Assembly (NCBI GenBank): GCA_035502995.1
Contig: DATJTW010000026.1
Span: forward strand, 41,310-105,309
Direction of reading: 5' to 3'
DNA length: 64,000 nucleotides
Source: CADEED01 sp035502995
GTDB lineage: Bacteria; Pseudomonadota; Gammaproteobacteria; Steroidobacterales; Steroidobacteraceae
Both the position numbers and the translations under genes were made by a program. Positions 46,890 to 55,662 of this stretch are shown here, in pieces. The notes under the pieces are model-generated. The model did not search any database and had not been told where the DNA came from. It saw only the letters and a program-made list of their open reading frames with translations. Numbering within the stretch: the first letter of the stretch is position 1; every line of letters begins with the position of its first letter.

Positions 46890-48785
46890 ATGTGCGGCAT
46901 CGTCGGATTCGTGCGCATCGGCAGCCCGCTCGACCCGGGTGACGCCGCCGTGCTCGCGCGCATGACGGGTTGCCTCGCGCATCGCGGGCCCGACGCCGAT
47001 GGCGCATGGCTGGATGCCGCCGCCGGTGTCGCGCTCGGGCACCGGCGCCTCGCCATCATCGAGTTGTCCGCCGCCGGCGCGCAGCCGATGGCTTCGCCGT
47101 CGGGCCGCCACGTCATCGTCTTCAACGGCGAGATCTACAACCACCTGGAGATTCGCGCGGCGTTGTCGGCGGCGAACGCCGCGCCGGCCTGGCGCGGCCA
47201 CTCCGACACCGAGACGTTGCTCGCGGCCATCGAACACTTCGGGCTGGAAAACGCCCTGCGTCGCGCGCGCGGCATGTTCGCGTTCGCAGCGTGGGACCGC
47301 GAGACGCGGCGACTCACCCTGGCGCGCGACCGGCTCGGCGAGAAGCCGCTGTACTACGGCCGGCAGGGCAACGTGTTGCTGTTCGGCTCGGAACTGAAAT
47401 CGCTGCGGGCGCACCCGGCGTTCGCTGCCGACGTCGACCGCGACGCGGTCGCCGGTTTCGCGCGGCGCGGCTACGTCGCGGCGCCGGCGTCCATCTACCG
47501 CGGCATCGCCAAGCTGCCGCCCGGGGCCACGATCACGTTCGACGGCGGCGTGGCGAGCGAGCCCCGCGCGTATTGGTCGCTGCGCGACGTCGCCGCAGCC
47601 GGCCTCGCGAGCCCGTTCGCCGGCGATGAGCGCGAGGCCGAGGCCGAGCTCGACCGCGTGCTCGGCGACGCGGTGCTGGAACAGACGATCGCCGACGTGC
47701 CGCTGGGGGCATTCCTGTCCGGCGGCGTCGATTCGAGCACCGTGGTCGCACTGCTGCGTGCCCGCACGGGTCGTCCGGTGCGCACGTTCACCATCGGCTT
47801 CCGCGAACCGGGCTTCGACGAGTCGCCGCACGCGGCGGCCGTCGCCGCGCACCTGGGCACGGAGCACTCGCAACACGAGCTCGGTCCGCGCGACGCACTC
47901 GATATCGTGCCGCGTCTCGCCACGCTGTACGACGAACCGTTCGGCGACAGCTCGGCGATCCCGACGCATCTCGTGTCGACCTTCGCGCGGCGGCACGTCA
48001 CCGTGTGCCTGTCCGGCGACGGTGGCGACGAGTTGTTCGGCGGCTACGCGCGGTACGCGAGCACGGCTTCGCTGTGGAACGGATTGCAGCGCGTGCCGCG
48101 GTTCGCGCGCGGCCTGCTGGCGAACGGCGTGGGCGCGCTGGCGCGCGGCGGCGAGGGCTCGCGCGCGCAGCGCCTGGCGCGCTACCTCGCGGCGCGCGAC
48201 GGCGACGAGGTCTACCGCGCGCAGACCGACCTGTGGTCGCGAGCGGGCGCGCCGGTGCCGGGCGGCGCGGAAGCGCGCGACGACGCGACGCTGCCGGCCG
48301 GAGACCTGTGGGCGCGCATGATGTTCGCCGATTCGGTCACCTATCTACCCGACGACATCCTCGCCAAGGTGGACCGCGCCGCCATGGCCGTGAGCCTCGA
48401 GACGCGCGTGCCGCTGCTCGATCCGCGCGTCGTCGAGCTCGCCTGGCGACTGCCGCTGGCGCTGAAGGTGCGCGACGGCGAGGGCAAGTGGTTGCTGAAG
48501 CGCGTGCTCGCCCGCTACGTGCCGGATTCGATCATGCGTCGCCCGAAGATGGGCTTCGGCGTGCCGGTCGGGCAGTGGCTGCGCGGACCGTTGCGCGACT
48601 GGGCCGAGACGCTGCTCGCCGAGCCGCGGTTGCGCGCCGAGGGTTATTTCGATGCGGCGCGCGTTCGCGCCTTGTGGTCACGCCACCTCGGCGGCGTGGT
48701 GGAAGCGGCCGACACGTTGTGGCCGGTGCTCATGTTCCAGGCGTGGCTCGCGGAAACGCGGCCCGTCGCGAGCGTGGCGGCGTGA
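46890..48785 (+). CDS. asnB: Asparagine-synthase-like amidotransferase, copy 1
   Basis: 631 aa. Class II glutaminase domain with N-terminal nucleophile Cys2 (MCGIVGFVR), HRGPDADG and NGEIYNH, followed by an ATP-pyrophosphatase domain with PP-loop SGGVDSS at 277-283 and SGDGGDELFGGY. In polysaccharide clusters such enzymes amidate uronic-acid carboxyls (WbpS-type in Pseudomonas O6), which fits the uronate genes at 17-19 kb. True asparagine synthesis cannot be excluded, but three copies in one operon argue against it. Confidence 0.85.
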   Translation: MCGIVGFVRIGSPLDPGDAAVLARMTGCLAHRGPDADGAWLDAAAGVALGHRRLAIIELSAAGAQPMASPSGRHVIVFNGEIYNHLEIRAALSAANAAPAWRGHSDTETLLAAIEHFGLENALRRARGMFAFAAWDRETRRLTLARDRLGEKPLYYGRQGNVLLFGSELKSLRAHPAFAADVDRDAVAGFARRGYVAAPASIYRGIAKLPPGATITFDGGVASEPRAYWSLRDVAAAGLASPFAGDEREAEAELDRVLGDAVLEQTIADVPLGAFLSGGVDSSTVVALLRARTGRPVRTFTIGFREPGFDESPHAAAVAAHLGTEHSQHELGPRDALDIVPRLATLYDEPFGDSSAIPTHLVSTFARRHVTVCLSGDGGDELFGGYARYASTASLWNGLQRVPRFARGLLANGVGALARGGEGSRAQRLARYLAARDGDEVYRAQTDLWSRAGAPVPGGAEARDDATLPAGDLWARMMFADSVTYLPDDILAKVDRAAMAVSLETRVPLLDPRVVELAWRLPLALKVRDGEGKWLLKRVLARYVPDSIMRRPKMGFGVPVGQWLRGPLRDWAETLLAEPRLRAEGYFDAARVRALWSRHLGGVVEAADTLWPVLMFQAWLAETRPVASVAA

Positions 48786-48801
48786 GCCGGGCCGAGTCAC
48801 C

Positions 48802-49908
48802 TTGTCATCCCGTCTCGTCCTGTTCCTCCCGTCGCTCGTCGCCGGCGGCGCCGAGCGCGTGTTCGTGGACCTCGCCAACGAATTCGCGCGCCAGGGTCAC
48901 GCCGTCGATCTCGCGCTGGCGGCCGCCGAGGGCCCGTTCCTCTCCGAAGTCTCGCGCGCCGTCCGCGTGGTCGACCTGCGTGCCGGCGGCGTGTTGCGTT
49001 CGCTGCGACCGCTGGCGCGCCACTTGCGGCGCGAGCGGCCGGCCGCGATCCTCTCCGGTCTCGAACACGCCAACATCGTGTCGGTCGCGGCGCGCCGCTG
49101 GTCCTTCACGCGCACCCGTGTCGTCGTGTCGACGCGCGGCGTGCCGACGATGCTCGGCATCGAGGCCGGCGCGAGCTCGCGCACGGTGCTGGCCGTCGCG
49201 CGCGTCAGCTACCGGCTGGCGGACGCCGTGATCGCGAACTCGCACGGCGTGGCCGACGACATGTCGCGACACCTGCGCCTGCCGCGCGGCCGCATCCAGG
49301 TGATCTACAACCCGCTCGACCTGCCGACGATCGAGGCGCGCGCCGCCGCGGACGTCGCGCATCCGTTCGCGGCGCCGGGCGCGCCGCCGCTGGTGCTCGC
49401 GGTCGGCCGATTCTCGCCGCTCAAGGATTTTTCGACGCTGCTGCGCGCCTTCGCGGCGTTGCGGTCCCGCCGCGACGGCCGGCTCGTCATCCTCGGCGAT
49501 GGCGTCGAACGCGCCGCGCTCGAGGCGCTGGCGCGCGAGCTGGGTGTCGCCGCGGACTTCGCGCTGCCCGGCTTCGATGCGAACCCGTTCGCCTGGATGC
49601 GCCGCGCCGCGGTGTTCGTCAGTTCGTCGTTGTCCGAGGGTTGTCCGAACGCGCTGATGCAGGCGCTGGCCTGTGGCACGCCGGTGGTGACCACGGATGC
49701 GGTCGGCGGGTCGGCGGAGATCGTCGAGGGCGGCCGGTGGGGCAGGGTGGTGCCGGTGGGCGACGTCGCCGCGATGGCGGCGGCGATCGAGGCGACGCTC
49801 GGCGAGCGCACGCATCCCGACGGCCGCGCGCGCGCCGCGGACTTCTCGCTGCCGCAGGTGGCGCGCCAGTACCTGCGCGTCATGCTGCCCGCCGCGGAGG
49901 GTCGCTAG
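48802..49908 (+). CDS. GT4-family glycosyltransferase with E-x7-Q motif
   Basis: 368 aa. N-terminal FLPSLVAGGAERVFVDLA and donor-site LAVGRFSPLKDFSTLLRAFA are typical of GT4. The usual E-x7-E is SEGCPNALMQALACGTP, with Gln at the second position. TTG at 48802 is the only plausible start that gives the conserved N-terminus; it lies 16 bp after asnB copy 1. The stop is directly followed by the next asnB ATG. Function likely kept, but the substitution is notable. Confidence 0.8.
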   Translation: MSSRLVLFLPSLVAGGAERVFVDLANEFARQGHAVDLALAAAEGPFLSEVSRAVRVVDLRAGGVLRSLRPLARHLRRERPAAILSGLEHANIVSVAARRWSFTRTRVVVSTRGVPTMLGIEAGASSRTVLAVARVSYRLADAVIANSHGVADDMSRHLRLPRGRIQVIYNPLDLPTIEARAAADVAHPFAAPGAPPLVLAVGRFSPLKDFSTLLRAFAALRSRRDGRLVILGDGVERAALEALARELGVAADFALPGFDANPFAWMRRAAVFVSSSLSEGCPNALMQALACGTPVVTTDAVGGSAEIVEGGRWGRVVPVGDVAAMAAAIEATLGERTHPDGRARAADFSLPQVARQYLRVMLPAAEGR

Positions 49909-51798
49909 ATGTGCGGCATCGTCGGACTGGCCTTGCGCCGCGACGTGCCGGCGGCCGCTGCCGCGCGTTTCGCCGACGGGCTCGCGTCGCTGCGGCACCG
50001 CGGGCCGGACGCGCAGGGGCAGTGGCAGGACGAACGCGTGTGGCTGGGCCACGCGCGGCTCAGCATCATCGACCTGTCGACGCTCGGCAATCAGCCGATG
50101 CACGGCACCGACGAGCGCCATGCGCTGGTCTACAACGGCGAGGTCTACAACTTCCGCGAGCTCGCGGCGACACTGAAGCTCGAGAACCTGCGCTCGTCGT
50201 CGGACACCGAGGTGGTGCTGCGCCTCTTCGCGCGCGACGGTGTGCAGTCGCTGCGCGCATTGAACGGCATGTTCGCGTTCGCGGTGCTCGATCGGGTCGC
50301 GCGCCGCCTGTGGCTGGTGCGCGATCGGCTCGGCATCAAGCCGCTCTTCTATTCGATCGACGCGGCGGGGCTGGCGTTCGCCTCGGAGATCAAGGCGATC
50401 CACGCGCTGCGCGGCACGACGCCGCGCTGCCGGATCGAGTCGCTGCACGAGTGGCTGTACTACGGCAACCCGCTCGGCGGGCGGACGCTGCACGAGGGCA
50501 TCGCGCAGCTGCCGCCGGGGCACTATCTCGAGCTCGATCTCGACACGTTCGAGCACCGCGTCGTCGAATACTGGTCGCTGCCGGACGCGGCGCGCGCCGC
50601 GCCGCCGCCGCCGGCCGACGATCGCGAGCTCGTCGCGCACACGCGGTCGTTGCTCGAACGCGCCGTGCAGCGGCAGCTGGTCGCCGACGTGCCGGTCGGA
50701 TTGTTCCTGTCGGGCGGCGTCGATTCGAGCGCGCTCGCCGCGTTCGCCAGCCGCCACCTGCCGGGCAGACTCGCCACGTTCGCCGCGGGTTTCGATTTCG
50801 AAGACGGCGAGGGCGAGCGGCCGCGCGCGCGCCGGGTGGCGGCGGCGTTCGGCACGGACCATCACGAGATCCTGATCCGCGGCGGTGACATCGGCACGTT
50901 GATCGAGGAGCTGGTGGCGCACCACGACATGCCGTTCGGCGACGCGGCCAACCTGCCGCTGACGCTGATGGCGCGCGAGCTCGGCGGCCGCATCAAGGTG
51001 GTTCTGCAGGGCGACGGCGGCGACGAGCTGTTCCTCGGCTACAGCCGCTACTTCACGATGGCACACCGCGCGACGTTGCGGCTCGCGGCGGCGGTGCTGC
51101 TGCCGCTGCAGGCGCTGACGCCGCGGCGCGCGTTCCACTACCGCGCGCGCCGCTACCTGCGCGCGCTGCGCGCGTCGACACCGGAGTCGATGGCGCTGCT
51201 GCTGACGCCCGAAGACCGTTCGCTCGCGCCCGAACGCGTGTTTGCCGCGCCGCTCGCGGCGCGCCTCGCAGGCCACGATCCATTCGCGCGCCACCGCGAA
51301 GTGCTGGCGCGGCTCGCCGGCTTCGATGCGTTGAACCAGATGTCGTTCATGGACCTGCTGATCACGTTGCCGGACACGTTCCTCGAGAAGGTGGACCGCG
51401 CGACGATGGCCGCGAGTCTCGAGGTGCGCGTGCCGTTCCTCGATCACGACCTAGTGGATTTCGCGATCGGCCTGCCGGGCGCACGCAAGGCCCCGCGCGG
51501 CCAGCGCAAGGCGCTGCTCAAGGCCGCGCTCGCCGGCATCGTCCCCGACGAGGTGCTGACCGGGCCGAAGTCCGGCCTCACGGTGCCGTATGCGCGCTGG
51601 CTGGAAGGTCCGCTGCGCGAATGTTTCTTCGATCATCTCGAGCGCTTCACGCGCCGCCACGCCGGCGTCCTCGACGCCGGACACCTGCGCCGCCTGTACG
51701 CCGCGACGTTCGGCGGCGGCCGCGACGACGCCACGATGCTCTGGAAAATCCTGAACTTCATGATCTGGACGAACAACAGCAATGTCGAATTCGCCTGA
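49909..51798 (+). CDS. asnB: Asparagine-synthase-like amidotransferase, copy 2
   Basis: 629 aa. Cys2 (MCGIVGLALRR), RHRGPDAQG, YNGEVYNF, RDRLGIKPLFY, PP-loop SGGVDSS at 268-274 and GDGGDELFLGYSRY are all present, so both half-reactions should be intact. It follows the GT4 stop without a gap. Closest in layout to copy 1; repeated GT4-asnB pairs suggest each transferase adds a uronic acid that its amidase partner modifies (inference). Confidence 0.85.
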   Translation: MCGIVGLALRRDVPAAAAARFADGLASLRHRGPDAQGQWQDERVWLGHARLSIIDLSTLGNQPMHGTDERHALVYNGEVYNFRELAATLKLENLRSSSDTEVVLRLFARDGVQSLRALNGMFAFAVLDRVARRLWLVRDRLGIKPLFYSIDAAGLAFASEIKAIHALRGTTPRCRIESLHEWLYYGNPLGGRTLHEGIAQLPPGHYLELDLDTFEHRVVEYWSLPDAARAAPPPPADDRELVAHTRSLLERAVQRQLVADVPVGLFLSGGVDSSALAAFASRHLPGRLATFAAGFDFEDGEGERPRARRVAAAFGTDHHEILIRGGDIGTLIEELVAHHDMPFGDAANLPLTLMARELGGRIKVVLQGDGGDELFLGYSRYFTMAHRATLRLAAAVLLPLQALTPRRAFHYRARRYLRALRASTPESMALLLTPEDRSLAPERVFAAPLAARLAGHDPFARHREVLARLAGFDALNQMSFMDLLITLPDTFLEKVDRATMAASLEVRVPFLDHDLVDFAIGLPGARKAPRGQRKALLKAALAGIVPDEVLTGPKSGLTVPYARWLEGPLRECFFDHLERFTRRHAGVLDAGHLRRLYAATFGGGRDDATMLWKILNFMIWTNNSNVEFA

Positions 51799-52771
51799 CT
51801 ACTTTCCGCACCTGGTCTGCCCGATGGACGGCGGCGCGCTCGCCGCCGATGCGGCCGCGCTCAGCTGCGCCGCGGGCCATCGCTACGACGTGCGCGACTC
51901 CATCCCGCGGCTGCTCGATCCCGCCAGCAACTACGCGGAGGCGTTCGGCGAGCAGTGGAAACACTATCGCGAGACGCAGCTCGACTCGTTCACGAAGACG
52001 GACCTCACGCGCGACCGCTTGCGCCGCTGCCTGGGCGAACCGCTGTGGGCGCGGCTGAACGACCCGGCCGAACGCCTGCAGGTGCTCGAAGTCGGCTGCG
52101 GCGCGGGCCGGTTCACCGAGGTGCTGCTCAAACTACCGGGCACGGCCGTCACCTCGACGGACCTGAGCTCGGCGGTGGAGCCGAACCAGCGCAACTGTCC
52201 GCAGGATGCGCGTCACCGCATCATCCAGTGCGATCTCAACCGCTTCCCGTTCGCGAAGGCGCAGTACGACGTCGTCGTCTGCCTCGGCGTCGTGCAGCAC
52301 ACGCAGAGCTCGGAGGGCACGATCGCGCGGCTCTACGAACAGGTGAAGCCGGGCGGTTGGCTGGTCATCGACCACTACCCGCGCAACCTCGCGCACTACA
52401 CGCGGCTCGGCGAACACGCGCTGCGGCCGTTCCTGAAGCGCATGAAGCCGGGCACGGCCGTGCGCGTCACCGAGAAGCTGACGCGCTGGTTCTTCCCGCT
52501 GCACAAGGCGGTGCGCCGCGTGCGCCCGGCGCAGATGCTGCTGTCGCGCGTCTCGCCGGTGCTGACCTACTTCCAGGCGCTGCCGGAGCTCGACGACCGG
52601 CAGCAATACGAATGGGCCGAGCTCGATACGCACGACTCGCTCACCGACTGGTACAAACACGTGCGCACGCCCGGCGAGATCCGCCGCGCCCTGACTGCTC
52701 TCGGGGCGGCGGATGTCTGGGTGGCGCTCGGCGGGAACGGCGTCGAAGGCCGTTGCCGCAAACCGATCTGA
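51782..52771 (+). CDS. Methyltransferase with N-terminal Trm112-like ribbon
   Basis: 329 aa. Residues about 9-42 resemble a Trm112p zinc-ribbon (CPMDGG...CAAGHRYDVRDSIPRLL), but with only Cys13, Cys29 and His33 as possible ligands. A class I methyltransferase follows: VLEVGCGAGRFTE, STDLSSAV and FPFAKAQYDVVVCLGVVQH. The start overlaps the end of asnB copy 2 by 17 bp. It contains the K-L-P codons AAA CTA CCG, rare here. Substrate unknown. Confidence 0.82.
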   Translation: MSNSPDYFPHLVCPMDGGALAADAAALSCAAGHRYDVRDSIPRLLDPASNYAEAFGEQWKHYRETQLDSFTKTDLTRDRLRRCLGEPLWARLNDPAERLQVLEVGCGAGRFTEVLLKLPGTAVTSTDLSSAVEPNQRNCPQDARHRIIQCDLNRFPFAKAQYDVVVCLGVVQHTQSSEGTIARLYEQVKPGGWLVIDHYPRNLAHYTRLGEHALRPFLKRMKPGTAVRVTEKLTRWFFPLHKAVRRVRPAQMLLSRVSPVLTYFQALPELDDRQQYEWAELDTHDSLTDWYKHVRTPGEIRRALTALGAADVWVALGGNGVEGRCRKPI

Positions 52772-52790
52772 TTACTCCAAGGGGATGACC

Positions 52791-53651
52791 ATGGGCATCG
52801 ACGTCGCTTCATTGACCGAACACCTCGACCGCATCGAGCGGATCCCGGACCAGCAATGGAAGGAATCGCTGGACGACCGGAAGAAGAAGGAAATCGAATT
52901 CCACGACATGTATCGGGACGCGAAGCAGAAGACCGACAAGCAGAACGATTCCGACACGTTCGAGAAGCTGTACGGCAACGAGAAGTACTACAACACCACG
53001 CGGCTCTCGACCGACTACGTCGACCAGTGGATCAAGAAGAATGCACCGGGCAAGGTGTTCCTCGACTACGCCTGCGGCGACGGCATGTACGCGATTGCCG
53101 CGGCCAAGGCCGGCGCGAAGTACGCGGTCGGCATCGACATCAGCAAGATCTCGGTCGACAACGCCACGGGGTACGCGGCGAAGGCCGGCGTCAGCGGCAA
53201 CTGCCGCTTCGTGCAGGCCGACGCGGAGAACACGCAGCTGCCCGACAACTGCATCGACGTCGTGTTGTGCAGCGGCATGCTGCATCACCTCGATCTCTCG
53301 TACGCGTTCCCCGAGCTGCGCCGGATCATGGCGCCCGGCGCGGTACTGCTCGCGGTCGAGGCGCTCGACTACAACCCCGCGATCAAGTTGTATCGCAAGC
53401 TCACGCCGGCGATGCGCACCGAGTGGGAGGCCGCGCACATCCTCAGCCTCAAGGACGTGAAGTTCGGCAAGCGGTTCTTCGACCTGGGCGAGATCAAGTA
53501 CTGGCACTTGACGAGCCCCGTCGCCGCGAACGTGCCGGCGCTGCTGCCGCTGTGCAACGGCATCGACAGGCTGCTCAGCAAGATCCCCGGCGTGCAGCTG
53601 ATGTCGTGGATCTTCACGTTCGAGTTCTGGAAACCCAAGACCGCGAAATGA
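52791..53651 (+). CDS. Class I SAM-dependent methyltransferase
   Basis: 286 aa. Motif I VFLDYACGDGMYAIA, VGIDISKIS, and LCSGMLHHLDLSYAF. The N-terminal 60 residues are highly charged helices (SLDDRKKKEIEFHDMYRDAKQ). ATG at 52791 chosen because AAGGGG lies 7 bp before it; ATG at 52785 is possible. The stop overlaps the next start as ATGA. Confidence 0.83.
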   Translation: MGIDVASLTEHLDRIERIPDQQWKESLDDRKKKEIEFHDMYRDAKQKTDKQNDSDTFEKLYGNEKYYNTTRLSTDYVDQWIKKNAPGKVFLDYACGDGMYAIAAAKAGAKYAVGIDISKISVDNATGYAAKAGVSGNCRFVQADAENTQLPDNCIDVVLCSGMLHHLDLSYAFPELRRIMAPGAVLLAVEALDYNPAIKLYRKLTPAMRTEWEAAHILSLKDVKFGKRFFDLGEIKYWHLTSPVAANVPALLPLCNGIDRLLSKIPGVQLMSWIFTFEFWKPKTAK

Positions 53652-54601
53652 AGCTCCGCGTCAAGGCGCTGCTGGCCGGGCTCGCGACCTACGTGCCCGG
53701 CTACGACTACCGGCACGGCACCGGCGGCACGGACTCCGCGCGCTACTGCTACTCGGTGTGGCTGCGGCATCTCGTGCTCGCGCAGCGCGCCGGCGCGTTG
53801 CCGGCGATCCCGCGCGACGTCGCGGAGCTGGGTCCGGGGGATTCGATCGGCATCGGCCTCATGGCGCTGTTGACCGGCGCGGAGAGTTACTCCGCGCTCG
53901 ACGTCGTGCCGTACGGCAACCTCGGACAGAACCTGGCGATCTTCGACGAGTTGTTGGCGCTCTTGCGCGCGCGCGCACCGATCCCGGGCGAGTCCGACTT
54001 CCCGGGCATGAAGCCGGACGTCGCCGACCTCGCGTTCCCCGCGGCGCTGCTCGAGGCGGGTCTCGAGGCGGCGTTGTCCGAGGAACGCGTGCGTTCGATC
54101 CGCTGGTCCGTGGCCAACGTCTCCGCGCCGGAATCGCGCATCCGCTATCGCGCGCCGTGGACCAGCCCCGCGGTGCTCGAGTCCGCCTCGGTGGACTACC
54201 TGTTCTCGCAGGCCGTGCTCGAGCACATCGACGACCTCGACACCGTGTACGCCGCGATGCGACGCTGGCTGCGGCCCGGCGGCGTGATGACGCACCAGGT
54301 CGACTACCGCTCGCACGGCAAGGCCGATACCTGGGACGGCCACTGGACGTATTCGAACGCGGCCTGGCGGCTGGTCGTCGGCCGCCGGCCCTATCTACTG
54401 AACCGCGTGACGCATTCGGGGCAGATGCGCCGGCTCGCCGCCGCGGGCTTCGAGGTGCTCGGCGAGACCGTGTACCGCGCGCCGTCGCACGTGCGCCGCG
54501 CCGCGCTGGCGCCACACCTGCGCGACATCCCGGACGACGATCTCACGGCCTGCGGCGCGTTCGTGGTCGCGCGGGCACCGAGGTCCGGAGCGATGTCTTG
54601 A
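53648..54601 (+). CDS. Divergent methyltransferase-like protein
   Basis: 317 aa. The motif I place reads VAELGPGDSIGIGLMAL with ALDVV after it, as in a group of methyltransferases from capsule loci; VDYLFSQAVLEHIDDLDTVY and LRPGGVMTHQVDYRSH complete the fold. The central part (about 100-170) holds no known motif. ATG overlaps the previous stop; its own stop overlaps the next TTG start. Substrate unknown. Confidence 0.75.
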   Translation: MKLRVKALLAGLATYVPGYDYRHGTGGTDSARYCYSVWLRHLVLAQRAGALPAIPRDVAELGPGDSIGIGLMALLTGAESYSALDVVPYGNLGQNLAIFDELLALLRARAPIPGESDFPGMKPDVADLAFPAALLEAGLEAALSEERVRSIRWSVANVSAPESRIRYRAPWTSPAVLESASVDYLFSQAVLEHIDDLDTVYAAMRRWLRPGGVMTHQVDYRSHGKADTWDGHWTYSNAAWRLVVGRRPYLLNRVTHSGQMRRLAAAGFEVLGETVYRAPSHVRRAALAPHLRDIPDDDLTACGAFVVARAPRSGAMS

Positions 54602-55662
54602 TCCGCGTGTTGTTGATCGGACCGCTGCCGCCGCCGATGGGCGGCGACACGCGCCACTTCGCGACGCTGGTCGAGGACCTGCGCGCCAACCCCGGCTATC
54701 GCGTGACGGTGGTCAACACCGCGCGCGGCGAGAACTACTACAGCGTGCTGCACAACCTGGCGACGTTCCTCAAGACCGGCTGGAGCCTGCTGACGCAGGG
54801 CTGGCGCCACGACGTGATCTCGTTCCACGCCAGCGATCGCGGGCTGCTCGGGTTCGCGCCGCTGGTGATCGCCTTCGCGCGGCTGTTCGGCAAGCGCACC
54901 ATCTTCCGCGTCTTCGGTGGCTCGTTCGGCGACTACTATCGCGCGAGTCCGCCGCGGCGTCGCGCCTGGCTGCGCAGATTCGTGCTCGGTGCCGACGTCT
55001 GCCTCGTGCAGACGCAGCGCATGATCGCGCAGCTGCGGGGGGAGGGTCGTGGCCGGCTCGAGTGGTTCTCGACGTACATCCGCCAGGCGCCGCCGCCGGC
55101 GGACTGGCACCGCGGCGAACGCTGCACGCGTTTCGTCTTCCTCGGCCACCTGTGGCGCACGAAGGGTGTCGAGACGCTGCTCGAGTCGGCGGCCAGACTT
55201 CCGGCGGACGTGACGATCGACCTGTACGGACCGCAGGACGAATACAGCGGCGAGACCGTCGACGCGCGCGGCGCGGGGCGCGTGCGGTATCGCGGCTTCC
55301 TCTCGCACGCCGAGGTCGAGCGCAAGCTGTGGGAGTACGACTGCCTCGTGCTGCCGACGTTCCACGAGGGCGAGGGATATCCGGGCGTCATCGCCGAAGC
55401 CTTCGCCCACCGGCTGCCGGTCATCAGCACGCGCTGGCTCGCGATCCCGGAGATCGTCGACGATACCTGCGGCGTGCTGATCGAGCCGCGCGACGCGGAC
55501 GCGTTCGTCGCGGCCGTGAGCGCGTTGCACGCCGATGTCGCGCGCTGGCGCGCCCTGGGCGACGGTGCGGCCGCGCGCGCGGCGCAGTTCGACCACGCCG
55601 TCTGGGCACGTAAGTTCGAGGCGCTGTGCGCGGCACCGCGCATCGTGCCGGGAGCCGCCTGA
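54598..55662 (+). CDS. GT4-family glycosyltransferase
   Basis: 354 aa. N-terminal VLLIGPLPPPMGGDTRHFATL, and the donor-side FVFLGHLWRTKGVETLLESA and EGEGYPGVIAEAFAHRLPV with E-x7-E intact. TTG start at 54598 overlaps the previous stop as TTGA. Its stop overlaps the third asnB start by one base (TGATG). Sugar specificity unknown. Confidence 0.86.
   Translation: MIRVLLIGPLPPPMGGDTRHFATLVEDLRANPGYRVTVVNTARGENYYSVLHNLATFLKTGWSLLTQGWRHDVISFHASDRGLLGFAPLVIAFARLFGKRTIFRVFGGSFGDYYRASPPRRRAWLRRFVLGADVCLVQTQRMIAQLRGEGRGRLEWFSTYIRQAPPPADWHRGERCTRFVFLGHLWRTKGVETLLESAARLPADVTIDLYGPQDEYSGETVDARGAGRVRYRGFLSHAEVERKLWEYDCLVLPTFHEGEGYPGVIAEAFAHRLPVISTRWLAIPEIVDDTCGVLIEPRDADAFVAAVSALHADVARWRALGDGAAARAAQFDHAVWARKFEALCAAPRIVPGAA

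Noticed and set aside
48805..51447. Long minus-strand open frame opposite GT4 and asnB copy 2
   Set aside because: Same reason: the third-codon G/C bias of the plus-strand genes removes stops on the other strand.
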